From Megaustenia siamemsis (taxonomy: Eukaryota; Mollusca; Gastropoda; Stylommatophora; Ariophantidae): 64,000 bases of DNA. Numbering within the stretch: position 1 is the first letter of the stretch; every line of letters begins with the position of its first letter. The position numbers were made by a program, and so were the translations under genes. The notes beneath the pieces were generated by a model. It made no database searches, was not told where the DNA came from, and saw only the letters and a list, made by a program, of their open reading frames with translations. This document shows, one piece after another, positions 33,429-44,545 of this stretch. The DNA lies in assembly GCA_032433765.1 (NCBI GenBank), contig JAVIAB010000051.1, forward strand, positions 147,711,275-147,775,274. The letters are read 5' to 3'.

Positions 33429-33830
33429 CATTATCATCATGTGCCGTACCGGTTGGCGTTGGCGATCATGTCCTTCCACAATCTTTTATCCACAGTGCAT
33501 CGTATGAGTTCTGTTGTTGACTGTTTTCCATGCCATGACACCAAGCTATCCAGTACTTTTTCTCTTTGTTGTCCGCGATCTCTCTTTCCTTTTATTTTGT
33601 CAGTTGTAATCAAGTATTCCAACTTTCCTCTTCTCATGATTGCCCAAAAAATGTTGATTGCTTCTTTCTGATGTTTTTTAAGAGCTCCATTTTTGTGTTG
33701 GCCTCTTTGAGAACTTTCTCATTGGTCTTTTTAGCTGTCCAGGGAAAACTTTCAACATTCTTCTGAGAAATCCCATCTATGTGGCCTCTAATCGTCTTTT
33801 CATTTGTTGTTGTCTTCAAAATTATTTATT
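33429..33830 (-). mobile_element. RTE-like LINE family D, 3' end fragment
   Basis: The minus-strand C-terminus reads TKKTIRGH-like sequence, FPWTAKKTNEKVLKEANTK, STFFGQSMRRGKLEYLIT, RDRGQQREKVLDSLVSWHG and LWKDMIANANRYGT, ending at a CATCATTATCATCAT tail on the left. Confidence 0.9.
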
Positions 33831-33984
33831 TTCTTAAAAACCTTATTACCTTTCCTATTTTATTCCTAATTATTCGCCATGGAGTTAGAAAAGTATTGTG
33901 GTCACTTCTAGTTGGCTGATGATGTCGATAGCAGGCAACTATCAATCAATGATAGCTTTGAACTAAAGGACAAAAAAATAGCAA

Positions 33985-33992
33985 AGATAACA

Positions 33993-34034
<42 letters not shown>
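33985..34034. repeat. (GA)n microsatellite
   Basis: About 25 GA dinucleotides. Confidence 0.95.
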
Positions 34035-34037
<3 letters not shown>

Positions 34038-34149
34038 TTTCCTACACGGCTCTAAGAAAACAACATGCTCTAGCTGTTTGTCAGAAACTGAAATACCACA
34101 AAGAAGACATTTTTTCTGAAATATTTGTTTTTAAGTTGGAGATCGGGAA

Positions 34150-34170
34150 ATGGGAGAAAAAAAGAAAGAG

Positions 34171-34217
<47 letters not shown>

Positions 34218-34774
34218 AAAAAGTGAGAGAAGGAGATGGAGAGAAAGAAAGAAGGAGATGGAGAGAATGAGAGAGAAAGACAGATGTAGAGAAAAAGAGA
34301 GGCAGAAAGTCAGAGAAAAAGAGTCAGAGAAGGAGAGAGAGAAAGGGAGAATGACATGAAGAGAGACAAAGACAGTTTGAGTAAAAAAGGGAGAGAGAAA
34401 GAGGGAGGAAAGAGAGAGAGAAAAAGAGGGGGAGAAAGAGAGGAAGAAAGAGTGAGAGAAAGAAAGAAAGAGATAAACAATGAGAGAAAGAGAGAGAAAG
34501 ACAGAGAGAAGAGAAAGAGAGGTAGAAAGTCAGAGAAAAAGAGTCAGACAAAGAGAGAGAGAGCGAAAGGGAGAATGAGATGAATAGAGACAAAGAGAGT
34601 TTGAGAAAAAAGACAGAAAATAAAGAGGGAGGAAAAAGAGGGAGAAAAAGAGGGAGAGAAAGAAGGAAGAAAGAGTGAGAGAAAGAAAGAAAGAGATAAA
34701 CAAGGAGAGACAGAGAGAAAAAGTGGGAGAGAAAGAGAGAGACACACACAATAACAGAGAAAGAGAGAGAGAGA
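34150..34774. repeat. Long purine-rich GA minisatellite next to the Rx exon donor
   Basis: About 620 bp of nearly pure G and A on the plus strand, with loose repeats such as AGAGAGAAAGAGGG. On the Rx sense strand it is a pyrimidine tract that begins about 15 bases inside the intron after the donor at 34789. Confidence 0.93.
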
Positions 34775-34789
34775 GCTTAGTTAACTAAC

Positions 34790-35211
34790 CTGCACTCTGA
34801 CTTCCGGTAGATTAATTTTGATGGCGAGCTCTTCCCTGCTGTAAACATCCGGGTAATGTGACCTCTCAAACGCACGCTCAAGCTCATGAAGTTGGAACGT
34901 TGTGAAAGTTGTCCGGTTTCGACGCTGCTTCTTTCTAGTTCTTCCGCAGTCGTCGTCATCATTATCCTCACCGCTATCCCCATCATCTTCGATATCTTCT
35001 TCAATGTTATCACTGTCTTCCTCATGTTTTCCGTCTTCTGGATTGTGGTTCTCACACCGAGCCTGACTCTTATTATCTTGTGTCGAGTACAGGGTAAAGT
35101 TTTTATTTTGGGTTGTATTGCTGCTGACGCCAAGATGACTCCTGCCGGAAGTAGCTGATGAAGTCCTGTAGCAGTGGTTGATGGCCTTGTGGTGTGCTGC
35201 CACAGTACTGC
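34790..35211 (-). CDS. Rx: Retinal homeobox protein Rx, internal coding exon (homeodomain N-terminal 46 residues)
   Basis: This exon of 422 bp starts after an acceptor (TTTGCTTACAG, exon from 35211, phase 1) and ends with CAG at 34790 before a GTTAGT donor (phase 0). It encodes about 140 residues: a serine/threonine-rich start ([14 protein letters not shown]), an acidic stretch ([18 protein letters not shown]), and homeodomain residues 1-46, beginning [20 protein letters not shown] (Q1 codon 34925-34927) and including [41 protein letters not shown] is the Rx signature. R5, L16 and F20 are present. The split between residues 46 and 47 is the common paired-class intron position. The sequence upstream of 35211 is not coding but a Penelope-like remnant, which supports the acceptor. 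The exon carrying the N-terminal octapeptide was not found. Confidence 0.9.
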
Positions 35212-35249
35212 CTGTAAGCAAATTGTAGGAGTGTTCATTAGGAAACAAT

Positions 35250-35415
35250 AAAATAATTGCAGTGCTGCGGTAAAGATGGTAGCAGGAGTAAGTTGTATGG
35301 TGTATCACCACTTCTACAATGTATGATAACAGCTTTACAAACAAATGAACACAACAAAATACTGACGTGTCGGCCCACATGCGGCCCTCTTCAGAAAACG
35401 AGAACAACACAAATT
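35250..35415 (-). mobile_element. Penelope-like terminal remnant with degenerate hammerhead-like motif
   Basis: The minus strand reads TTTTCTGAAGAGGGCCGCAT, GGGCCGACACGTCAGTATTT, TGTTGTGTTCATTTGTTTGT. The start is laid out like 29457-29485 and the remainder is nearly identical to 624-690. It abuts the Rx exon acceptor. Confidence 0.6.
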
Positions 35416-35465
35416 GATAACGGAATAAAGATAACCTCTACAACAAGTGCTCACGAGATGAGAGT

Positions 35466-37585
35466 GGTTTTATCCATCTCTGGGTAGTGAGAATCGATGT
35501 CTAGCCGTCTCTGGGTAGTGAGAATCGATGTCTAGCCGTCTCTGGGTAGTGAGAATCGATGTCTAGCCGTCTCTGGGTAGTGAGAATCGATGTCTAGCCG
35601 TCTCTGGGTAGTGAGAATCGATGTCTAGCCGTCTCTGGGTAGTGAGAATCGATGTCTAGCCGTCTCTGGGTAATGAGAATCGATGTCTAGCCGTCTCTGT
35701 GTAGTGAGAATCGATGTCTAGCAGTCTCTGTGTAGTGAGAATCGATGTCTAGCCGTCTCTCGGTAGTGAGAATCGATGTCTAGCCGTCTCTGGGTAATGA
35801 GAACCGATGTCTAGCCGTCTCTGGGTAATGAGAACCGATGTCTAGCCGTCTCTGGGTAATGAGAATCGATGTCTAGCCGTCTCTGGGTAATGAGAATCGA
35901 GGTCTAGCCGTCTCTGGGTAATGAGAATCGATGTCTAGCCGTCTCTGCGTAATGAGAATCGATGTCTAGCCGTCTCTGGGAAGTGAGAATCGATGTCTAG
36001 CCGTCTCTGTGTAGTGAGAATCGATGTCTAGCCGTCTCTGGGTAATGAGAACCGATGTCTAGCCGTATATTTGTTATGAGAACTGGTGTCTAGCCGTCTC
36101 TGGGTAATGAGAACCGATGTCTAGCCGTCTCTGGGTAATGAGAACCGATGTCTACCCGTCTCTGGGTAATGAGAACCGATGTCTAGCCGTCTCTGGGTAA
36201 TGAAAACCAATGTCTAGCGGTCTCTGGGTAATAAGAACCGATGTCTAGCCGTCTCTGGGTAATGAGAACCGATGACTAGCCGTCTCTGGGTAATGAGAAC
36301 CGATGTCTAGCCGTCTCTGAGTAATGAGAACCGATGTCTAGCCGTCTCTGGGTAATGAGAATCGATGTCTAGCCGTCTCTGGGTAATGAGAACCGTATTC
36401 TAGCCGTCTCTGGGTAGTGAGAACCGATGTCTAACCGTCTCTGGGTAGTGGGAACCGATGTCTAACCGTCTCTGGGTAGTGAGAATCGATGTCTAGCCGT
36501 CTCTGGGTAATGAGAACCGATGTCTAGCCGTCTCTGACAAGTGAGAACCGATGTCTAGCCGTCTCTGGGTAATGAGAATCGATGTCTAGTCGTCTCTGGG
36601 AAGTGAGAATCGATGTCTAGCCGTCTCTGTGTAGTGAGAATCGATGTCTAGCCGTCTCTGGGTAATGAGAACCGATGTCTAGCCGTCTCTGGGTAATGAT
36701 AACTGATGTCTAGCCGTCTCTGGGTAATGAGAACCGATGTCTTGCCGTCTCTGGATAATGAGAACCGATGTCTAGCCGTCTCTGGGTAATGAGAACCGAT
36801 GTCTAGCCGTCTTTGGGTAATGAAAACCGATGTCTAGCGGTCTCTGGGTAATGAAAACCGATGTCTAGCCGTCTCTGGGTAATGAGAATCGATGTCTAGC
36901 CGTCTCTGGGTAATGAGAACCGATGTCTAGCCGTCTCTGAGTAATGAGAACCGATGTCTAGCCGTCTCTGGGTAATGAGAATCGATGTCTAGCCGTCTCT
37001 GGGTAATGAGAACCGATGTCTAGCCGTCTCTGGGTAGTGAGAACCGATGTCTAACCGTCTCTGGGTAGTGGGAACCGATGTCTAACCGTCTCTGGGTAGT
37101 GAGAACTGATGTCTAGCCGTCTCTGGGTAACGAGAACCGATGTCTAGCCATCTCTGGCTAGTAAGAACGGATGTCTAACCGTCTCTGGGTAGTGGGAACC
37201 GATGTCTAGCCGTCTCAGGGTAATGAGAACCGATGTCTAGCCGTCTCTTGGTAGTGAGAACCGATGTCTAACCGTCTCTGGGTAGTGGGAACTAGCCGTC
37301 TCTGGGTAATGAGAACCGATGTCTAGCCGTCTCTGGGTAATGAGAACCAATGTCTAGCCGTCTCTGGGTAACGAGAACCGATGTCTAGCCGTCTCTGGGT
37401 AATGAGAACCGATGTCTAGCCGTCTCTGTGTAGTGAGAACCGATGTCTAGCCGTCTCTGGGTAGTGAGAATCGATGTCTAGCCGTCTCTGGGTAGTGAGA
37501 ATCGATGTCTAGCCGTCTCTGGGTAATGAGAATCGATGTCTAACAGTCTCTGGGTAGTGGGAACCAATGACTAGTTGTTTCTGAT
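35466..37585. repeat. 31-bp satellite (array A), about 68 copies
   Basis: Units with GAGAATCGATGTCTAGCCGT and CTCTGGGTAGT at exactly 31-bp spacing (for example 35521 and 35552). Variants differ at GTAGTG/GTAATG and AATCGATG/AACCGATG, and blocks of variants recur, suggesting segmental expansion. It lies in the intron upstream of Rx exon 34790-35211. Confidence 0.96.
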
Positions 37586-40500
37586 AACAGCGAAAGACAT
37601 GAGATCCCTTGTGCCATGATGTGTGCACAAGTTACGAACCATTGACAATTATAAGTCTGAAGCAGTAGACCAAAACTGGCTGTTCTTTAGGCAATAAATG
37701 TACAGCAAATCTGTCTATATCGAAGACGGATGTGTCGGGTTGTAAGTTACAGATATCACGACTTTGGCGTAAACTAGCAACACAACGCATGCACACTCAC
37801 TTGATACTAACTAAAAAGAAAATAAGTGAAATAAAAAAAAATCCCGCAGGATAGAGTTATCCCGTGCAGCTATTAGACGATTTAGAAATGTGGATCTGCT
37901 GTGGTCAATACAAAAAACAGGAACATTATTTCTGACTCATTTTCTAGAAATCCTCGGTGGTCGTACGAGTTTTAAACAAGCAAAATATGAACATCACAAG
38001 CGATGTTATAAATGAATAGATTATTCTGTTGACGTTTCCCTGCTTGCAATATGTAAGCATGTTCATTGTTGTTCTTTGTGTTCATTAATTTACATCAATA
38101 CTGCACTGTACAGCCCCTGATATATTTTTGTATAATGAGGGACGTTGGTATGCATGGTGTGAGAACCGCTGCATTAAATTAATTAGTTTTAATACGACTA
38201 AGCTGGATGTAAACGACCACCACAATAACCTATTTAAAAGCGCATTAAAAAAGACTTATAATGGTGTGAGGTCTTGCCTTCTTCGTCGTATGAAGGGTAG
38301 TTTTTGTGGTCTTTCATGATAAGAGCACTTACCTGTCACTCTATCCACGTGAAGAGCTTGATTTTATTATGTCCTAAAATTGCCTTGAAATTGCTCACGT
38401 TAGAACCGTCTAGTTAACCCTACCAATCTCGAGACAGGGCTGCCGTGGTGCTGGAGTCTTGTCGCGATGGAATTAAATTCAAGAGCATATTTGTAAACAT
38501 CCTAAAGTTGATTATGATTTTTTTCACTGTCAATGAATTTGAAATTACCAGCGCGGATTAAGAGGGGAATTAGCATTGCAGGCTTGCAAATCTATTTCTG
38601 AGACAATACTCTCGGTGTTTGGCGTCGTCGTTGTACACATCCGACAAGAATAAAATCCCATTAAGGGCCTTCACGCTCCAGTAAGTTTCAGACTGGAAAC
38701 AAGGGCAATCATTTGGTCTGTTGTTGGGCGCAAAGATTGGCGCCATATTGCTTTAACTAAAAACAAGATGGGCGATCTCTAAAGCTGTGGGCAAGGCATG
38801 AGCGAGACAGGAGTCTGTCTAGTTTGTCTTCAAATGTCTCTATTTTATATATCAAATGTATGTTCCGCCATTTCTATTATTTCTTCAGTCTCTTCAACGT
38901 TTATGTTGTGTTCTTTTCTATTTAGTTTGCCATTACATTTCTCTCTCTCGCTCTCTCTCTATTTGTATCTATTTCGCTCAATGTCCCGGTAGGATGGAGA
39001 TGTTGAACACACAATAGAGAGCCTCCAGATCATTCCGATACAAAATGTTGTATCTTCAAGAACAGATAAATCCATACATATACAACAGCATAATAGTAAT
39101 ACAACTTATTAAATTATTAATTATAATACATCTTTACAATTTGTCTGTCAATAAATTGGGGGGGGGGGGGGGGGGATTTACATGTTTCATTTGTCTGTCT
39201 TTATATTTCTTATTTGAATTTGTAAACCTTCTAAGACGTGTGTATATATATATATATATTAAACTGGTCTGATTATGTTATCACATTTGTTTGTTTGTTT
39301 TTTTTTTTTTAAATAAAATTGTATTTGTTGGAGTTTGCATTTGTGCGTTTGCCTTTGTTTTAAAATGTTCAACTTGCCATATTAATTCTGTTTTATCATA
39401 AGAAAACTACCGCCTGTGTCTCACTGAATCACCGCTAAACATTTATTTTCTTTTTTTCTTAAAATACTGGCCACTTGACCTAACAAGGTTTCGACATGTC
39501 CACTGGATTCTAGTGTCAGTTTCTTATTTTAGACACGAACATCTGAAGTGCTGCGTACAGAGCTTGGCTAGAGGCTACGGCACGCGCTTTTGTTGGCTGA
39601 CGCTCGAACTTCGCCAACAGAACTGCCCACCGTCTTTCAACAAAATGTCGGGCGTGAAATTTATTATCTTCTTTACAAGTAATTTAATTAGCGTCGTTCT
39701 TGAAGAGTTATTGAATCTTGTTTTTGTATGGATATATCGAAGGTCTATTCTTGAAGACAAAATATTCTTAACCCTTGAGTTCGGAAGGTCTGGAGGCTCT
39801 CGATTGTGTGTTTAACGTCTCTATCCTACAGCGCCATTCAGCGAAATCATTATTCAAATCATGGTCACGTTATTCTCTGTCCCAGTGGGGTACCTTTGTG
39901 ACAAGATGGCGGAGATAGAAAGAGGCGACCGTCGTACTCTGTCGTCTTGTCAATGCGCCCTGTCAGCCATCATGGCGTCGGGAGCGCATTTGAGGGAGCA
40001 TCCCAGGGCTAAATGACAACACTCCCGAGGGAAAACATATTATTTGCCGCAAATATGCGACTCTTATCAATAGCAAGTCGAGACTTAGTGTCATTGTTTC
40101 TTGTTGTAATGTCCAAGACGAGACGCGTTGGGCGGGAGAGGGCTGGTGTCCTGCTGTAAGGGCACGGGTTCTTTGTGGCCTAAGAGCATCGTCCCTGGAG
40201 TGCAGATGTATTCTGTGTCGTTAGATCTCCGAAGTTGTACATGTTTAAAACTATCATCAACATTGGGCACCATGAAGCTAAAGATTGTATCTTTGTGTGA
40301 CCTGTATTTGTCTTGTCTTCTAGTGCACGGATTGTCGATGTTCGCTAATTTGCTCATTTAATTTTAGCCAAATAATGTCAACAGTGCTCGAGTCGTGTTT
40401 ATGAGTCAGCTTTTGCTTTCTATTTTAAAATTGTCCAGAATAGAATGAAAGATACCAACTCAACACAAGAACATGTGTTATAATTGAAGTTCAGTTTTCT

Positions 40501-40842
40501 AAATTATGGTTGCAGAGTCCCAGTTCCTTTGTGGATTCGCGTTGAGATGAAGTTGGAAGGGAACACAGCTGAAATCAATCCCCGGCCTGGTTACTCCTTT
40601 TCTTTTTTGATATTCCTTCTGAATATTTTCAAGTTTCTTCTTGTAGAAACAACAACAGATATGGTCGTCTTATTTGAAGTCTTAGGATTGATCAGTCAAG
40701 AAAATAGATGACTCGAGGTAGCACTTTTTTAGATTAACTAATTCTACTGAAACAGATCAATACAGATTATTATATTAAACGATTTAAATATTTAAAGAAC
40801 TGGACTATACACATCATTCTACAGAGGAAATTAAAATAATAT
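37586..40842. other. Mostly unique DNA upstream of the Rx exon
   Basis: The longest stretch without recognised mobile elements. It contains a CT-rich patch (38938-38966), a poly(G) run (39160-39176) and a TA repeat (39242-39259). A strong splice-donor-like sequence on the minus strand (ACAG then GTAAGTG, intron from 38332) is the only hint of an exon. A GGATTA site (potential K50 homeodomain binding) lies near 38555. Open frames of 60-100 codons here show no recognised motif. Confidence 0.4.
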
Positions 40843-41168
40843 CATCATCATCAAGTACCGTGCCTACTAGCGTTGGTGATCTAGTGATCATGTCTCTTGA
40901 CACAACTTCCGATCTCGACAGTTACTTATTTCCGTTGTTGATCTTCTGTCAAGCCATTTTCTTAAGCTATCTGGTATCTTTTCTCTTTGCTTCCCTCTAT
41001 CTCTTCGTCCCTTGATTTTCTCAGTTGTTACAATATATTCCAGCTGTTTCCTTCTCATTATATGGCCAAAAAATGATGATTGTTTCTCCCTAATATTGGA
41101 AATTATCTGCCTTTTGTACTTTGGCCTCTTTCAAAACGTTTTCATTACTCTTTTTAGCTGTCCATAGA
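40843..41168 (-). mobile_element. RTE-like LINE family C, 3' end fragment
   Basis: Co-linear with 8486-8829: left CATCATCATC tail, TACCGTGCCTACTAGCGTTG, TTCCCTCTATCTCTTCGTCC, ATATGGCCAAAAAATGATGA and TTTTTAGCTGTCCAT. Frame-broken. Confidence 0.88.
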
Positions 41169-41398
41169 TTGTTGTGTGTTACGATATGTTAATTATTTCA
41201 ACGAGAGTATTAAGAAATATCACAGAAATGTACCTGCAACAAAAATGAAGCTCATGGAATTAACATAATATATTATATTAAATTTATAAATTACATATCA
41301 TTGATAATACAACAGAAACTAGATATAAGCCATGCTCTGGTAACAAATATAAGTCAGTGATTCTTAAAATGAAAATAATTTAAAATAAAGCCAAGAGC

Positions 41399-42966
41399 TT
41401 TACTTTAAATACTTTAAGACAAGATTTAATACTTGAGACATACTTTAAGACACGATTTAATACTCGAGACATACTTTAAGACAAGATTTAATACTCGAGA
41501 CATACTTTAAGACAAGATTTAATACTCGAGACATACTTTAAGACAAGATTTAATACTCGAGACATACTTTAAGACAAGATTTAATACTCGAGACATACTT
41601 TAAGACAAGATTTAATACTTGAGACATACTTTAAGACGAGACTTAAAACTCGAGACACACTTTAAGACAAGATTTAAAACTTGAGCCATACTTTAAGACG
41701 AGATTTAATACTCGAGACATACTTTAAGACAAGATTTAATACTTGAGACATACTTTAAGACAAGATTTAATACTCGAGACATACTTTAAGACAAGATTTA
41801 ATACTCGAGACATACTTTAAGACAAGATTTAATACTTGAGACATACTTTAAGACGAGACTTAAAACTCGAGACACACTTTAAGACAAGATTTAAAACTTG
41901 AGCCATACTTTAAGACAAGATTTAATACTCGAGACATACTTTAAGACAAGATTTAATACTTGAGACATACTTTAAGACAAGATTTAATACTCGAGACATA
42001 CTTTAAGACAAGATTTAATACTCGAGACATACTTTAAGACAAGATTTAATACTTGAGACATACTTTAAGACAAGATTTAATACTTGAGACATACTTTAAG
42101 ACGAGACTTAAAACTTGAGACATACTTTAAGACAAGATTTAATACTTGAGCCATACTTTAAGACGAGATTTAATACTTGAGACATACTTTAAGACAAGAT
42201 TTAATACTCGAGACATACTTTAAGACAAGATTTAATACTCGAGACATACTTTAAGACAAGATTTAATACTCGAGACATACTTTAAGACAAGATTTAATAC
42301 TCGAGACATACTTTAAGTCAAGATTTAATACTTGAGACATACTTTAAGACAAGATTTAATACTCGAGACATACTTTAAGACAAGATTAAATACTCGAGAC
42401 ATACTTTAAGACAAGATTTAATACTCGAGACATACTTTAAGACAAGATTTAATACTCGAGACATACTTTAAGACAAGATTTAATACTCGAGACATACTTT
42501 AAGACAAGATTTAATACTCGAGACATACTTTAAGACAAGATTTAATACTCGAGACATACTTTAAGACAAGATTTAATACTCGAGACATACTTTAAGACAA
42601 GATTTAATACTCGAGACATACTTTAAGACAAGATTTAATACTCGAGACATACTTTAAGACAAGATTTAATACTCGAGACATACTTTAAGACAAGATTTAA
42701 TACTCGAGACATATTTTAAGACAAGATTTAATACTCGAGACATACTTTAAGACAAGATTTAATACTCGAGACATACTTTAAGACAAGATTAAATACTCGA
42801 GACATACTTTAAGACAAGATTTAATACTCGAGACATACTTTAAGACAAGATTTAATACTCGAGACATACTTTAAGACAAGATTTAATACTCGAGACATAC
42901 TTTAAGACAAGATTTAATACTCGAGACATACTTTAAGACAAGATTTAATACTCGAGACATACTTTG
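41399..42966. repeat. 31-bp satellite (array B), about 50 copies
   Basis: Units with ACTTTAAGACAAGATTTAAT and ACTCGAGACAT at exactly 31-bp spacing (for example 41461 and 41492). Very homogeneous from 42230 to 42966, more variable before. It joins a LINE fragment at its right end. Confidence 0.96.
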
Positions 42967-42967
42967 A

Positions 42968-43212
42968 ATTATCATCATCATGTGTCATGTTTACCAGTTG
43001 GCATAACCGGTCTTGACCTTCCACAATCCTTTGTTCACAGTGCATCGTACCAATTCTGCTGTTGACTGTTTTCTATGCCATGACACTATGCTGTTTAATC
43101 TTTGTCGGCAGCGATCTCTCTTTCCCTGTATTTTGCCCATTGTAACCACACATTCTAACTTTCCTCTTCTCATGATGTGCCCGAGAAATGTCCATTGTTT
43201 TATTCTTATGAT
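42968..43212 (-). mobile_element. RTE-like LINE family D, 3' end fragment
   Basis: The minus strand reads QWTFLGHIMRRGKLECVVTM, GKIQGKRDRCRQR, HRKQSTAELVRCTVNKGLWK, with an ATCATCATCAT tail at the left. The preceding part of this copy may be 43961-44045 (RRMLRAAWAACKTNKDI), separated by the family E segment. Confidence 0.8.
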
Positions 43213-43960
43213 TTATCGTCTTCTTCTTCGTCTTTCCTTCCTCATCTGCCTTTCAGCGTCGAGGGGAGATATAATTTGCGGTCTTTTGCTCATCTATCCG
43301 CCTCTGCTGCTGTTGTGTTTCCTAGTGCTTCTAATATTACATCGATCCATCTTTTTCGTGGTCAACCCTTGGGTCTGGTGTTCTCACAACGTTTGTTGAA
43401 GGTTCACTGTGTTGTGTTTTGATCTTTCGGTCTTATCATGTGGCCAAACCATTTTATCTGCTGTTTCTTTATTATTCATTGGCGGGGGGTTTCCTAGCTT
43501 TTTTATCAGTTCTTCATTTCTGATCTTATCTCTCAAACTGTATCCTGTCATTCGACTAACACATTTCATTTCTGTAGAGGTTATTTTTATTATTGTTCTT
43601 GCATCTAGGGTCCAGGTCTGGCATTGGTAGCACAACGTTGGGATGAAGATTGTATTGTATATTGCTCGTTTTGCCTCCAGAATTATTTCCTTGTTGGACA
43701 ATAGTGGTGATAACTGTCCGATGATTTGACAAGCTTTGTTGCATCTTGATTCTATCTCTGCTGTTTGAGAATTATCGATTGTCATTAGACTTCCTAGGTA
43801 TTTGAATTCCTCTACTTGTTTTAGTTGTCTGCCTTCTATAGTTATGTTGATGTTCTGTTTATCTTTAGCGACATTCATGACTTCTGTTTTTTATTGATGT
43901 TGATTTTCATGTTGTATTTTGTGTCTGAGATGTTGAGTTTGTTTAAGTGTTCTTATGATC
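43213..43960 (-). mobile_element. LINE C-terminal fragment, family E, nested in family D
   Basis: The minus strand encodes MNVAKDKQNINITIEGRQLK, QVEEFKYLGSLMTIDNSQTA, FIPTLCYQCQTWTLDARTI and MKCVSRMTGYSLRDKIRNEE. It is a post-reverse-transcriptase domain of a LINE, different from the others here. Family D sequence flanks it on both sides, so it probably inserted there. Confidence 0.75.
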
Positions 43961-44045
43961 TTTCATATTGTTTTGGGCTCATTGACGATGTCCTTGTTGG
44001 TCTTGCATGCTGCCCAGGCAGCTCTCAACATTCGTCTGAGCTGGT

Positions 44046-44340
44046 TCAGTGGCCTCCGTCAGTCATAGTTGACTATAGTAGCTTCCCTCAGTCATAGTTG
44101 ACTATAGTAGCCTCCCTCAGTCATAGTTGATTATAGTAGCCTCCGTCAGTCATTGTTGACTATAGTAGCCTCCGTCAGTCATTGTTGACTATAGTAGCCT
44201 TCGTCAGTCAAAGTTAACTATAGTAGCCTCCCTCAGTCATAGTTGGCTATAGTAGCCTCCCTCAGTCATAGTTGACTATAGTAGCCTCCCTCAGTCATAG
44301 TTGACTATAGTAGCCTCCGTCAGTCATTGTTGACTATGGA
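44046..44340. repeat. 29-bp satellite, about 10 copies
   Basis: Units with AGTCATAGTTGACTATAGTA and GCCTCCCTC at 29-bp spacing (44061 and 44090). Confidence 0.95.
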
Positions 44341-44354
44341 TTTTTCAGCGCCTA

Positions 44355-44545
44355 GAAATGTTATTTTTTCTTTTCTTTTCTTTCGCCGTGTATTCTCTTT
44401 TTCTATGAATCTGTCTGCTTCTTATTTAAGGTGAAACTTTAGAGTGTGTTTCCAGAGATTGCTGTCTGCAGCTATTTCTTCCCAGGCTGCAGGGTTTATG
44501 TTTAGAGCCTTCATGTCGCGTTTACACACGTCTACAAATCTGGAT
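44355..44545 (-). mobile_element. LINE C-terminus fragment
   Basis: The minus strand reads RFVDVCKRDMKALNINPAAW, EEIAADSNLWKHTLKFHLK, the kind of conserved C-terminal segment (VCKRDMKAL, W-x-x-A-A-D, W-x-x-T) found after the reverse transcriptase in many metazoan LINEs. Confidence 0.65.

Noticed and set aside
34150..34751. Open frames rich in E, R, K or in S, L, F
   Set aside because: Translations of GA-rich low-complexity DNA.
35466..37585. CRISPR-like regular repeats
   Set aside because: Units are directly adjacent with no unique spacers, and the DNA is clearly animal.
38370..38396. Minus-strand SNFKAILGH resembling the Rx octapeptide (HSIEAILG)
   Set aside because: Only the AILG part matches, and a TGA follows in frame before the nearby donor; probably chance.
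39513..39815. 100-codon open frame in the repeat-poor island
   Set aside because: No recognisable motif and no supporting splice or codon evidence.
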